This document shows, piece after piece, positions 1 to 8,315 of a stretch of 64,000 bases of DNA; position 1 is the first letter of the stretch, and every line of letters starts with the position of its first letter. This DNA comes from Galbibacter pacificus (lineage in GTDB: Bacteria; Bacteroidota; Bacteroidia; Flavobacteriales; Flavobacteriaceae). Under the pieces are notes generated by a model, which was not told where the DNA came from, ran no database searches, and saw only the letters and a list, made by a program, of their open reading frames with translations. The position numbers and the translations under genes are program-made. Where the stretch lies: contig NZ_JAQSVC010000001.1 of NCBI RefSeq assembly GCF_029603165.1, positions 620,001-684,000 of the forward strand, written 5' to 3'.

Positions 1-52
1 GTACGACCATCATGGACACTGCCAAAAGCAGTATCGTGCCTACGGTTTTCAT
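1..52 (-). CDS. N-terminus of an exported protein (partial, runs off window)
   Basis: Reading the minus strand from the ATG at 52 gives MKTVGTILLLAVSMMVV before the window ends. A Lys followed by an unbroken hydrophobic stretch is a typical start of a signal peptide or membrane anchor. Nothing of the mature protein is visible, so no function can be given. It diverges from the RteC-type gene at 353. Confidence 0.5.
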   Translation of the reverse strand, partial: MKTVGTILLLAVSMMVV

Positions 53-352
53 GATTTAATATTTTAAAAAGGATCATTAGATGTCAGGGCCGTCAATGCG
101 GCCTATTGCTAATCCGTAGTGCACTATGGAGGTATGAGCGGCGATATTTGCCCATACATAAAAAGCGGCTTTCAATGTGATAAAAGTAGATGGAGAAAAT
201 GTTAAAACACTGGTATAAACAGATAAAAAAAAGGATCATTACATATAATTTTTATTGCCCATAGAAAGGTAAATTGGAGCCCTTAAATTCCTTCCTTCAT
301 TTTTTTTGAACCTCACCCCCGGCCTTTTCATAAAGCAAAAAACTACCTGTAT
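53..352. other. Divergent intergenic region with a short direct repeat
   Basis: About 300 bases lie between the minus-strand partial gene and the plus-strand RteC-type gene. No convincing gene is seen. The 14-mer AAAAAGGATCATTA occurs twice on the plus strand, at 66-79 and 228-241, 162 bp apart. The first copy lies just upstream of the minus-strand start. It could be a regulator site or chance. No clear TAnnTTTG promoter was found. Confidence 0.4.
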
Positions 353-1198
353 ATGAATGATTATGAGAAATTGCTCAATGAGTTGGAAAATCAGCTAAAT
401 CAAATGGAAATCAATGAAAATGACGTATTAATAAGAGCGGAAAAAGGAATTCAGATTACCAAAGGGATTGTAGGGCGGATTAGGCGAATGGTCTTGGAAA
501 GGGATTTTGTTAATAAAGCGGAAGAAAAAGATTTTTTTCGACGGATTAAACCGCGTGCCGTGAGCAGGTTCATCTGTTATACAAAGTTATATGACCTGGA
601 GAGTAAACGGCCAATGAGCAGCAGCAAACTTCAAAAGCGTTATTTACAACATGCGATAAAAGAACTACAGTCCTATTTCACTGATAATATCGAATTTTAC
701 AATTATTACAGAAGGGGAGCGACCATCTTTGACGACGTATTTTTTTTAAGGAATAAATCGAACATCCGCATGGCCCCGGATGCGTTAGGCTCCTTTATGG
801 ACAGTGAATTCTCTACCAGCCATGATAATGTGGTGGCCATTATTTTAGGCCATGACATGCTAATTGATTATCTAAAAAAAGAAATGAAAAAGATAAGGGC
901 AACAAACCGCACACAGCTGGCATCCACATCCCTTCCGGACCTAAGGTTGTCCTGGACCGCTTCCAAAGCTGCCTTAACAGAACTTATCTATGCCCTGTAT
1001 TCCAGTGGGGTATTTAATCACGGGAGAAAGGACTTAAAGGGGATTACTGCAGCCTTTGAAAGGTTATTTGATATACGGATGGATACCGTTTATAAAAGTT
1101 ATTCCGATATAAAGGCCCGAAAGGGAAACCGGGCCCGTTTTTTACAGGAACTGATCGACCGGTTCAATGACCGCATGGATGCGGATGATGCCCTATAG
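353..1198 (+). CDS. RteC domain-containing protein
   Basis: This 281-aa cytoplasmic protein resembles the RteC family. RteC of CTnDOT-type Bacteroides conjugative transposons is a DNA-binding regulator that activates excision genes. Visible family features are the charged helical N-terminus, FFRRIKPRAVSRFICYTKLY at about residues 63-82, and the YL...L..YF.dn.eFYnYYRrG pattern at about 103-126 followed by FDDVFFLR. The C-terminal half (about 195-281) is helical and basic, ending in a possible DNA-binding part. The ATG at 353 is the only good start. It converges with the lipoprotein gene at 1243. RteC paralogues are common outside tet elements, so the regulated target here is unknown. No integrase or excisionase lies next to it. 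Confidence 0.75.
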   Translation: MNDYEKLLNELENQLNQMEINENDVLIRAEKGIQITKGIVGRIRRMVLERDFVNKAEEKDFFRRIKPRAVSRFICYTKLYDLESKRPMSSSKLQKRYLQHAIKELQSYFTDNIEFYNYYRRGATIFDDVFFLRNKSNIRMAPDALGSFMDSEFSTSHDNVVAIILGHDMLIDYLKKEMKKIRATNRTQLASTSLPDLRLSWTASKAALTELIYALYSSGVFNHGRKDLKGITAAFERLFDIRMDTVYKSYSDIKARKGNRARFLQELIDRFNDRMDADDAL

Positions 1199-1242
1199 GC
1201 CAGGTGAGGGGACCAGCAACTGTCACAATATCCCCGAGGGCT

Positions 1243-2214
1243 TTATAGGTCCCAAAATTCGATGCCGCCTTTAAGGTCAACGGTTACCAGTTGTGATCGG
1301 TCCTGTGTGATATCCATGGCGCTCGGGGTCGCCCTATGTTTTGAGTATGTTTCTACAATCGCCCCGGACGGCTTGTTCCATTTCCTGATCGATTTGTCCA
1401 GGCCATAGGTATATAGATGACCCTTGGTCATCAAGCCTGTAATCACTTCCAGGTTCAAGGGCACGTTCACCGTGGTATCTTTATCAGCGAGATAAATCGG
1501 CCAGTCGGGGTGTTTTTTTGAATAATATAAACTATCTGATGCGGTATTGTAATATCCGAACTCCTTGCCGTCGATTAATAAAAAATTAGCTTCACTATCG
1601 ACATCGGCCAGCTTCCCTTTTATCGTATGTTGTTTGATTTCGTTTGTTTTATAATTCCATACGAGGATCTTATTCATACGCCCGTCAAAGTAAATATCCC
1701 CGTTATCGGTGATATGTTTTGGACGCATTTGTTTTAATTCAGCCGGCGTGTCCAATTGTTTAAAATCATTTTCTGTATCCCATATATAGTGGTTCCCCTT
1801 AAAATCAAAAGTGGCCAGGATACCGTTTTTTTGATTGTAACAAAGCTGGTATGCCCAGCTTGCTTTCAGTGGTATTTTTTTGATAAGCGCGCCGCTTAAA
1901 GTATTAATAACGACAATACCAAGATGTAATGTAGCGGCATACACTTCATTTTTTTCGGCATTGTAGGCCATGTTGTATATCTCATCATCAATAGCGGCTA
2001 TTTGTTTTCTGTTGTTTTTTTGGTTGATGAGCTCATATATTTTCCCATCATAGGTTGAAACAAATACGGTATCACGGCTTGATGTAAACACAACATCGGT
2101 ATAGGATACCGGATTGATACCCGTGAATTTACTTTTCTTTATGGTGATTCTCTGTTTGCAATTCGTAAAAAGCAGGGATAGAAACACTAAGGTAGCTATT
2201 TTATAAAATTTCAT
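1243..2214 (-). CDS. Lipoprotein with WD40-like beta-propeller repeats
   Basis: The 323-aa product starts MKFYKIATLVFLSLLFTNCK: a basic residue, hydrophobic core and a lipobox ending at Cys19, so it should be lipid-anchored in the cell envelope. The mature part has repeated blade-like units of beta strands ending in D, WD or similar turns, such as GILATFDFKGNHYIWDTEND and the final GGIEFWDL. This suggests a propeller of WD40/YVTN type, used for binding rather than catalysis. Its ATG abuts the stop of the upstream minus-strand gene at 2215, so the two are probably co-transcribed and translationally coupled. I do not recognise a named family. Confidence 0.6.
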   Translation of the reverse strand: MKFYKIATLVFLSLLFTNCKQRITIKKSKFTGINPVSYTDVVFTSSRDTVFVSTYDGKIYELINQKNNRKQIAAIDDEIYNMAYNAEKNEVYAATLHLGIVVINTLSGALIKKIPLKASWAYQLCYNQKNGILATFDFKGNHYIWDTENDFKQLDTPAELKQMRPKHITDNGDIYFDGRMNKILVWNYKTNEIKQHTIKGKLADVDSEANFLLIDGKEFGYYNTASDSLYYSKKHPDWPIYLADKDTTVNVPLNLEVITGLMTKGHLYTYGLDKSIRKWNKPSGAIVETYSKHRATPSAMDITQDRSQLVTVDLKGGIEFWDL

Positions 2215-2715
2215 TTATTGTTGATCGGTTTTGATTAACTCTTGTCTGTTCCCATTATCTAAAACATCCATCCAGGTACCATCGTCTGAGGTCCCGAGAT
2301 TGATCTGATTTGCATTTTTACCCCACATCTTAAGGGTGGCCGCTCCCTGAGGTTCTGCCATAAACAACACCCGTTGGGATATTTTGGAGTCAAGGGTCAA
2401 AAATACGTTCCCATAGGAATCATCGGTCACATAACCGCCCCTTTCCTGTCCTTCGTGATCATAGAGCATGACCCCGGAGACCCCTGAATTGTCACCCCTG
2501 TAAAATCGATAACCAAAGGATTGGGCAGGGGGGAGATGGGATCCGATAATAACCCTTGCAACACCTGTAGAATCAGTAACTACCAGACCTTTGACCTTTA
2601 GGATTTCATTGGATAGGTCGATTTCTACCTTCCGGTTGTTTGCCATATAAATAACCAGGCCTATAGTAATTGCCAGGTTAAGAAATAAGAGGAATTTAAG
2701 TGTCCTATTTTTCAT
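2215..2715 (-). CDS. Membrane-anchored exported protein of unknown function
   Basis: The 166-aa product has one N-terminal hydrophobic segment (about residues 8-26) and then a soluble exported region rich in beta-type residues, Gly and Asp. It contains VTDSTGVARVIIG and a run of short G-x-D turns near GTSDDGTWMDVLDNG. I do not recognise the family. The pattern is reminiscent of short beta-helical or carbohydrate-contacting repeats, but that is only an impression. It is the first gene of a two-gene minus-strand unit with the lipoprotein at 1243; the stop and the next ATG touch without spacer. The divergent region 2716-3016 separates it from the Crp-family gene. Confidence 0.55.
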   Translation of the reverse strand: MKNRTLKFLLFLNLAITIGLVIYMANNRKVEIDLSNEILKVKGLVVTDSTGVARVIIGSHLPPAQSFGYRFYRGDNSGVSGVMLYDHEGQERGGYVTDDSYGNVFLTLDSKISQRVLFMAEPQGAATLKMWGKNANQINLGTSDDGTWMDVLDNGNRQELIKTDQQ

Positions 2716-2907
2716 TCGTTGTTTTTTTTCAAGACGAGTTAGTTAAAATAATGTTACATCCTAATTTAAAAAAGGAAGATTCGGTACGTATCGATTTTAA
2801 AAAGACAGCCGATCCGATTCCCTTTGATATCACAAGGATTGAATACTCGGCACAAATATCAAAATTCTTTTTTTTCTCAAAAAATAGATAAGGCAGAATT
2901 ATAATAG

Positions 2908-2960
2908 GGCGCTTTTTTGTTTTTTACAGATAATACCTGTGAAAAGCGCCTTTTATTTTC
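2908..2960 (+). terminator. Terminator-like hairpin in the divergent region
   Basis: GGCGCTTTT at 2908-2916 is perfectly complementary to AAAAGCGCC at 2942-2950, with an inner ACAG/CTGT pair (2926-2929, 2937-2940). The plus-strand 3' side is T-rich (TTTTATTTTC, 2951-2960), as in an intrinsic terminator. No clear plus-strand gene ends just before it, so it may instead end an unseen transcript or act as an operator. Confidence 0.5.
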
Positions 2961-3016
2961 AAAATATAGACGATAAAGCGTATTTTAGTATTCTTATGGA
3001 AACTGTAATTTAAAAA

Positions 3017-3613
3017 ATGAAGATTTTTAGGTTTAAAACATACCTGACCAGTAACATGGAGGTGCTTGAACCGCCGACGCAGGAGCTTTTGTCCAATTGC
3101 AGTCAACGGACTGTCGATAAAGGGGATTATTTGTTGCGTGAGGGTGAATCCACCGGTAGTTCTTATTTTGTGGAAGATGGCCTGCTCAGACAATTTTCAA
3201 TCGATGAAAAAGGCAAGGAGCACATACTTCAATTTGCCCCTGAAAATTGGTTTGTTTCCAATAGGGAAAGTGAGTATCTGAACAGGCCTTCTTCCTACTT
3301 CATTCAGGCAATAGAGGATGCCAGAGTGCTTGTTGTCGAAAGGGAATTAATTGAAAGGCTATCAAAAAGCAATCCTGCATTTATTGAATTAAATACACGG
3401 TTGCTGCATAGGCATATTGCGGGCCTGCAAAAACGTGTGACGCAATTGCAAAGTTATACCGCACGGGAAAGATACCTGGATTTCGTCCGATCGTATCCCG
3501 ATGTTTTGCTTAGGGTTCCCCAAACCTATGTTGCTTCCTATCTCGGCATAACGCCAGAAAGCCTGAGCCGGGTACGAAAGGAACTGGCCAAAGAACAACA
3601 GGTTATTTCTTAA
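3017..3613 (+). CDS. Crp/Fnr family transcriptional regulator
   Basis: The 198-aa protein has an N-terminal cyclic-nucleotide-binding-like beta roll (about 14-115; KGDYLLREGESTGSSYFVEDG is typical of the fold) and a long dimer helix. A C-terminal winged helix-turn-helix follows at about 150-195, with VPQTYVASYLGITPESLSRV as the HTH core. Bacteroidota members of this family usually lack the cAMP-contact residues of E. coli Crp and often have no known ligand; no Fnr-type cysteine cluster is visible. The ATG at 3017 keeps the FKTYLTSN segment usual at the start of these proteins. It lies 66 bp before the first pirin gene and may control that run, which is inference from position. Confidence 0.85.
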   Translation: MKIFRFKTYLTSNMEVLEPPTQELLSNCSQRTVDKGDYLLREGESTGSSYFVEDGLLRQFSIDEKGKEHILQFAPENWFVSNRESEYLNRPSSYFIQAIEDARVLVVERELIERLSKSNPAFIELNTRLLHRHIAGLQKRVTQLQSYTARERYLDFVRSYPDVLLRVPQTYVASYLGITPESLSRVRKELAKEQQVIS

Positions 3614-3679
3614 CCTACATCAATGCAGGTCGGAAGCAGCCACTGTAAATTTGTTCTATAAATCAAAAAAGGAGAAAAA

Positions 3680-4558
3680 ATGAAACCAAGAACTATTGAA
3701 ATGATAGCTACTCCAAGCGCTCCCCACTTTGTGGGTGACGGATTTAGGGTACATAATTTTATACCGAGTTATCCCAGGATGGATATGAAACGGATGGACC
3801 CGTTTATTATGTTGGATTACAATGCAAAATTTGAGTTTCCCCCTTCTGAAAGGCCAAAAGGGGTCAGTGTCCATCCCCATAGGGGGTTTGAAACCGTTAC
3901 CATCGCCTATCATGGAAAGGTGGAACATCACGATTCATCGGGTGGCGGGGGTATTATAGGAGAGGGCGATGTGCAATGGATGACAGCGGCAAGTGGCGTG
4001 CTGCACAAGGAGTACCATGAAACCCAGTGGAGTAAAAAAGGAGGTGTTTTCCAGATGGTGCAGCTTTGGGTAAACCTCCCTGCAAAGGATAAAATGAGCA
4101 GGCCGAAGTACCAATCGATTGTAAATAGTGAAATGGCAAAAGTCGGGCTTGCGGACAATGCAGGGACGGTGGAGGTCATCGCAGGGGAATACAAAGGGAT
4201 AAAGGGAAGTGCTGACACCTTTAGCCCCTTGCATATTTATAACGCCCGTTTGAACAAGGGCGGAAAAGCCGAATTTCAGCTGCCCCCGGACTTTAATACC
4301 GCACTCTTAATCATCGAGGGGGAAATACTCCTAAATGAAACCGAGACGGTTGCTGCCGATAATTTGGCGTTAATGGCCAATGATGGAGAAGATTTTACCG
4401 TTGAAGCTACCGAAAATGCCGTGGTATTGGTATTAAGCGGTGCTCCATTAAACGAACCTATAGCCGCACACGGCCCCTTTGTGATGAACACACATCAGGA
4501 ATTGGTCGAAGCTTTCAACGATTTCAATACAGGGAAGTTCGGTTATTTAGAAGATTAA
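3680..4558 (+). CDS. Pirin family protein
   Basis: This 292-aa bicupin belongs to the pirin family. The metal ligands are intact: H65 and H67 in VHPHRGFET, then H109 and E111 in VLHKEYHE. GDVQWMTA is the family signature before the second ligand pair. Bacterial pirins can be Fe-dependent quercetin dioxygenases or redox-responsive partners, and the substrate cannot be read from sequence. A pirin C-terminal cupin occupies about 185-285. An AGGAG-like stretch lies just upstream of the ATG, which is uncommon in Bacteroidota. A second pirin is encoded three genes downstream (5817), so the small group may share a stress or redox role. Confidence 0.88.
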   Translation: MKPRTIEMIATPSAPHFVGDGFRVHNFIPSYPRMDMKRMDPFIMLDYNAKFEFPPSERPKGVSVHPHRGFETVTIAYHGKVEHHDSSGGGGIIGEGDVQWMTAASGVLHKEYHETQWSKKGGVFQMVQLWVNLPAKDKMSRPKYQSIVNSEMAKVGLADNAGTVEVIAGEYKGIKGSADTFSPLHIYNARLNKGGKAEFQLPPDFNTALLIIEGEILLNETETVAADNLALMANDGEDFTVEATENAVVLVLSGAPLNEPIAAHGPFVMNTHQELVEAFNDFNTGKFGYLED

Positions 4559-4568
4559 GTTATAACAG

Positions 4569-4606
4569 GAGCTGTCGGGGACAGGCCTGACAGCTCATTT
4601 TATCTA
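4569..4606 (+). terminator. Hairpin after the first pirin gene
   Basis: GAGCTGTC (4569-4576) pairs perfectly with GACAGCTC (4589-4596) around a 12-base loop. It is followed by ATTTTATCT. The T-tract is short, so termination may be partial and the next gene at 4613 could still be read through. Confidence 0.55.
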
Positions 4607-4612
4607 AAAAAT

Positions 4613-4930
4613 ATGAAAGAACGGTTCAAGAATATACCACTGGTAAAAAATGAAACAAAAAAGCGCTTCGAGATGGAAGTAGATGGATATTTTGCATTTA
4701 TTAATTATGGCGAAATAGGAAACCAAATAGCACTGGTACATACCGAAGCAGCACCGGAACTCTCCGGTACGGGGGCAGCTTCTGCCGTAGTTGAAAAAAC
4801 ATTACATTGGTTAGGGCAAAACAATAAAACATTGCTGCCTTTTTGCCCTTATGTATTTGCTTATATAAAGAAGAACCCTCAATGGAAACGTATCGTGGAT
4901 AAACGATTTAACGCATACGATAAATTATGA
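4613..4930 (+). CDS. Small GNAT-like N-acetyltransferase (PF14542 type)
   Basis: The 105-aa protein matches the short GCN5-related acetyltransferase class also called the NATD1/YidJ type. Visible features are the EMEVDGYFAFINYGEIGN strand pair, the acetyl-CoA loop region around ELSGTGAASAVVEKTLHWL (residues 49-67), and LPFCPYVFAYIKKNPQW (about 76-92), where the family has a conserved Cys-Pro. Substrates are unknown for most members. It overlaps the next gene by four bases (ATGA at 4927-4930), which indicates translational coupling. Confidence 0.8.
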   Translation: MKERFKNIPLVKNETKKRFEMEVDGYFAFINYGEIGNQIALVHTEAAPELSGTGAASAVVEKTLHWLGQNNKTLLPFCPYVFAYIKKNPQWKRIVDKRFNAYDKL

Positions 4931-5502
4931 AAACAAACAGATTGGAAGCCTTTAGTGACGGGGTTTTGGCCATTGTAATCACCATCATGGTGTTAGAGAT
5001 GAAAGTTCCGGAGGGTGCAAGCTGGGACCATTTATCGGCCGTATTGCCTAAATTTATGTCATATCTTTTAAGTTTTGTCTATCTCGGTATTTACTGGAAC
5101 AACCATCACCATCTGTTCCAGGCCATACAAAGGGTAAATGGTAAGGTGCTATGGTCGAACCTCTTATTGCTTTTTACGCTTTCATTGGTTCCTTTTACAA
5201 CGGCTTGGATGGGAGAAAACCATTTTGAGAAAAATCCGGTAATTCTCTATGGCATGAATCTGTTATTATGCGCCATTGCTTATGCACTATTGGAAAATGC
5301 CAGTACGGGCTCTGACGGGAAATCTTCTGTTATAGGTTCCGCCTTGACCGGTAAAAGAAAGGAAGCTGCCTCGGTAGTGTTATATCTGATCGGAATTGTA
5401 TTGGCGGTATTTTATCCCTCTATGGGGATAATCTGTTTTATTGTAGTTGCGGCCATTTGGTTAATACCGGATAAACGCATTGAAAATCAACTAAAAAAAT
5501 GA
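4927..5502 (+). CDS. TMEM175 family (DUF1211) membrane protein, probable K+ channel
   Basis: The 191-aa protein begins with RLEAFSDGVLAIVITIMVLE, the R-x3-FSDGVxAIxIT signature on the first helix of bacterial TMEM175 channels. About six hydrophobic helices follow, including SYLLSFVYLGIYWNNHHHLF and a C-terminal pair at about 135-180. Bacterial TMEM175 forms tetrameric, weakly selective potassium channels in the inner membrane. It overlaps the GNAT gene by 4 bp and is followed 7 bp later by the small gene at 5510, so it sits in an operon. Confidence 0.85.
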   Translation: MKTNRLEAFSDGVLAIVITIMVLEMKVPEGASWDHLSAVLPKFMSYLLSFVYLGIYWNNHHHLFQAIQRVNGKVLWSNLLLLFTLSLVPFTTAWMGENHFEKNPVILYGMNLLLCAIAYALLENASTGSDGKSSVIGSALTGKRKEAASVVLYLIGIVLAVFYPSMGIICFIVVAAIWLIPDKRIENQLKK

Positions 5503-5509
5503 TAAGGAT

Positions 5510-5815
5510 ATGGAAAGTTACAACAATTTGATCGAAGGCATAAACGGCTTAAAGGAGCAAGGTTATGTAGAAGATTTCAACCTAAAGGAAAATTGCCTTG
5601 AATGTCGCGAGGGAGCCTATAAGGTCTTTCATGACGAATTTGAAATAGATAAATGGTTTCGTATCGAAGGGGATGATTCCAGCGCAGAGAATGCTTCCAT
5701 TCTCTATGCCATTTCATCTGAGAAGTACGGGTTAAAAGGAACCATGGTCAATGCTTATGGGGTTTACTCAGATAGTATTGCCGATCAAATGTTATCCAAA
5801 TTAAAATTTGCCTGA
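5510..5815 (+). CDS. Small conserved protein of unknown function
   Basis: The 101-aa acidic, soluble product has no signal peptide. It contains VEDFNLKENCLECREGAYKV and later the FRIEGDDSSAENASILYAIS segment, a layout I associate with a short Bacteroidota family that databases sometimes label phosphoribosylpyrophosphate synthetase without a catalytic basis; I cannot verify that. Two cysteines (C-L-E-C) are present but no metal site is evident. It lies 7 bp after the TMEM175 gene and one base before the ATG of the second pirin gene, so it is clearly part of the same transcript. Confidence 0.6.
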   Translation: MESYNNLIEGINGLKEQGYVEDFNLKENCLECREGAYKVFHDEFEIDKWFRIEGDDSSAENASILYAISSEKYGLKGTMVNAYGVYSDSIADQMLSKLKFA

Positions 5816-5816
5816 T

Positions 5817-6725
5817 ATGCAATCAAACGTAGGTCTCATTATAGAAGAAAAAGCAGCCGATATCGGTAATTTTATGGTAGGCAGGCTGCTTCCCTTTAGA
5901 CAAAAAAGAGCAGTCGGCCCATTTTTATTTATAGACCATATGGGCCCCGCCTGTTTAAAAGAATATCAAAATTTGGATGTCCCGCCACATCCGCATATCG
6001 GACTTTCCACGTTGACATATTTATTTGACGGTGCGATATTTCATCGTGATAGTCTGGGCAATTCAATAGAAATAAAACCCGGTGAGGTTAATTGGATGAC
6101 TGCGGGAAAAGGAGTGGTACATTCGGAGCGGACACCCGAATATTTAAGGGGGCAGGATACGTACCTGCACGGATTTCAAATATGGATCGGATTGCCAAAA
6201 CATTTGGAACAGTGCGAACCTTCCTTTTTTCATATAGATAAAGATGCCATTCCTGCCTGGGAAGATAAAGGGGTTGCCTATAAACTGATTGCCGGGTCGA
6301 TAAAGGACAGGGAATCGCCCGTTCCGGTGCACAGTCCTATGTATTTTATAGAAATAAAAACCAAGAAGCCGCAAACAATAGATATCGGCAATAGGCTTTT
6401 TGGAGAAGTCGGCATGTACGTTCTTGACGGGACGGTAAAAATCGAGGGCAATGACTACGGTAGCAAACAATTAATGATAGCCAAAAATGCTTCCTTATGT
6501 GAATTCGAGACCAATGGGCAGACAACACTTTACCTGTTCGGAGGGGAGCCTTTTCAAGAGGAACGTTTTATGTTTTGGAATTTTGTAAACTCTGACAGGT
6601 CCGTTTTGGAAAGTGCCAAAGAAAATTGGAAAAATCAAAATTTAGTAGCTTTCCCAAAAATACCCGATGATGACAAAGAATTTGTGCCCTTGCCTGAACC
6701 CAAGGCCATCAAGAGTAAACGATAA
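5817..6725 (+). CDS. Pirin family protein (second copy)
   Basis: The ATG at 5817 gives a 302-aa bicupin. An in-frame TTG at 5808 would add three residues inside the previous gene and is less likely. Pirin metal ligands are intact: H58 and H60 in PPHPHIGLST, H102 and E104 in VVHSERT, with VNWMTAGKG before the second pair. The pirin C-terminal domain covers about 170-280. Identity to the pirin at 3680 is low by eye, so these are two subfamilies rather than a recent duplication. It ends the run that starts with the pirin at 3680. Confidence 0.87.
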   Translation: MQSNVGLIIEEKAADIGNFMVGRLLPFRQKRAVGPFLFIDHMGPACLKEYQNLDVPPHPHIGLSTLTYLFDGAIFHRDSLGNSIEIKPGEVNWMTAGKGVVHSERTPEYLRGQDTYLHGFQIWIGLPKHLEQCEPSFFHIDKDAIPAWEDKGVAYKLIAGSIKDRESPVPVHSPMYFIEIKTKKPQTIDIGNRLFGEVGMYVLDGTVKIEGNDYGSKQLMIAKNASLCEFETNGQTTLYLFGGEPFQEERFMFWNFVNSDRSVLESAKENWKNQNLVAFPKIPDDDKEFVPLPEPKAIKSKR

Positions 6726-7213
6726 AACATTGACCCGAAAAAAAGAGGGAGAACAGGGGAAGAGACCAGGCATTGTAGCGGACAATACCCTTTAGTAAAA
6801 ATAAATGGCTTAAAGTATGGTAGTATCCCATGGCGGTTGGTGGTAATTTTACGGTATGCCCGTTGCTGTACGTACAAGCACCGGGGACCTTTCCCGTATA
6901 TGGAACGTATTGCAAATACTTCGATAATAGGAAATAAGTTCGTAATTACCTTCAGTTTACGGATTTATTTCCTTTACGTTTTTTAAGGTAATTTATTGCT
7001 TTTACGGGGTTTCTTTTTATAGGGGAGGTTACAAATTGCCATAGACCCGGATAAATTAAATGTGTTAAAATTTATACGTAATTACGGGTGTCTTACGAAT
7101 GATTCTTAAAAAAACCTTTCAAGTTTGTGTCGGAAAGTTAAATCACTGCAAAGCCGTCATGTGTAGTATCTAAGGTTTTACCTTTGGCGGTTTTGCTTTT
7201 TAAACCACAAATT
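6726..7213. other. 488-bp non-coding gap before the HTH gene
   Basis: No supported gene is seen on either strand. The gap contains an 8-bp inverted repeat, GGAAATAA at 6930-6937 and TTATTTCC at 6965-6972. A TACCTTTG at 7179-7186 fits the Bacteroidota -7 box (TAnnTTTG) upstream of the ATG at 7214, but no TTTG is found 19 bp before it. No attachment-site repeat could be recognised. Confidence 0.4.
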
Positions 7214-7492
7214 ATGAGCAGAAAGATAGTTACCAATGAAGACCTGTATCAGTTTAAAACGGAACTGATCAATGAAATCAAACAAATATTGAATTACGAA
7301 GGCGACGAATCCCAAAAAAAATGGTTGAAAAGCAATGAGGTCCAGCAGTTGTTGGGGATATCGTCCGGCACGCTTCAAAACTTACGGGTCAACGGGACCC
7401 TGCCTTATTCAAAAATTGGAGGGGTGTTGTATTACGAATATCAGCAAATCATAAATATCCTGGAGAACAACATGGTCAATTGCCGGTTTTAA
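7214..7492 (+). CDS. Helix-turn-helix (excisionase/MerR-like) DNA-binding protein
   Basis: From the ATG at 7214 the product is 92 aa. An upstream TTG at 7184 would extend it through the -7-like box, so I reject that start. Residues about 38-85 form a winged helix-turn-helix of the excisionase type: WLKSNEVQQLLGISSGTLQNL followed by the wing LPYSKIGGVLYYEYQQI. The N-terminus (EDLYQFKTELINEIKQIL) is a helical oligomerisation segment. Such proteins are very common next to RteC and ATPase genes in Bacteroidota integrative elements, where they regulate or direct excision. An ATPase gene follows at 7580. Confidence 0.8.
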   Translation: MSRKIVTNEDLYQFKTELINEIKQILNYEGDESQKKWLKSNEVQQLLGISSGTLQNLRVNGTLPYSKIGGVLYYEYQQIINILENNMVNCRF

Positions 7493-7579
7493 GGGCCCGG
7501 GCATTCATTCTTCTCGAAGCCTATCGGAGAATGCCCGATAGGGAAGGAAAGGAACATCCAATAGCCATAGTATATCTTT

Positions 7580-8239
7580 ATGAAAAGGCGCCATCCACTG
7601 ATTATAAAAGAAGGTAAGGACACCTATCGCCTCGGTGAATTTAGGGGCGGTCTGCTGTTGTATGATTTTGAGGGGATTTTAAATTACCTAGAGGCCAGGG
7701 GGAAAATGCTGTTTGGGAGCAAATTTAGGATATATCCAAAAAACCATACAACACTATATAAATTATCGGTCTATCTTATCAGGGATACGAGAAGCTGTAA
7801 AAGACTCGGGATCGACCCGGACAAGGGCATACTTTTATCGGGCCCAAAAGGGTGTGGCAAGTCATGTCTTATAAAGCTGATACGGCATTTAATACCGGGG
7901 CAGCGGTTATATGAGCTTATCCCATGTCACAATATCGTGTTCGGCTTTAATTGCATAGGTGACCATATTACAAGGCAATATGAAGACGACCGTCTTTATT
8001 GTTTTGATAACCTGGGATCGGAACCTATGGGAAATTATGCCGGGGACAACCGTGATGTAATGGGCGATATATTACTGATCAGGAACCGGTTGTTCAGAAC
8101 GCATAGGGTAAAGTGTTTTGCGACCACACGGCTCACGGCCCGGGATCTGGAAGCACGCTATGGCCATAAGGTATATAAAGGCATGCGGGAGTTATTCAAT
8201 TTAATAACCTTTAACAAGGGGAACAGGAATAAACCATAG
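7580..8239 (+). CDS. P-loop ATPase of mobile-element type
   Basis: The 219-aa protein has a Walker A motif GPKGCGKS (about 88-95) and a Walker B-like RLYCFDNLG (about 137-145), where the usual second acidic residue is Asn. The C-terminal part has a sensor-type Thr-Arg (FATTRLTARDLEARYG). The fold looks like the DnaC/IstB-type AAA+ ATPases found with HTH proteins in Bacteroidota genomic islands. The N-terminal 75 residues are poorly conserved and basic. It lies 87 bp after the HTH gene on the same strand. Its exact role (helicase loading, regulation or element maintenance) is not known. Confidence 0.7.
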   Translation: MKRRHPLIIKEGKDTYRLGEFRGGLLLYDFEGILNYLEARGKMLFGSKFRIYPKNHTTLYKLSVYLIRDTRSCKRLGIDPDKGILLSGPKGCGKSCLIKLIRHLIPGQRLYELIPCHNIVFGFNCIGDHITRQYEDDRLYCFDNLGSEPMGNYAGDNRDVMGDILLIRNRLFRTHRVKCFATTRLTARDLEARYGHKVYKGMRELFNLITFNKGNRNKP

Positions 8240-8315
8240 CTTGCTATTAAAATCAGTGGTTTTCTTTGTAAAGGGGAAAGAAAATGATAAATTCACTTCA
8301 AAAATAGAATTTCCC

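Noticed and set aside
2700-2891. Plus-strand 63-codon open frame before the Crp gene
   Set aside because: It overlaps the start of the minus-strand membrane-protein gene, has no family resemblance and ends in a low-complexity Phe/Lys stretch.
2924-3193. Minus-strand frame over the Crp gene start
   Set aside because: Overlaps a confidently identified gene on the other strand and has no recognisable domain.
6726-7213. Possible integration (att) site near the HTH gene
   Set aside because: No direct repeat matching the left side of the island could be found by eye and no tRNA gene is nearby.
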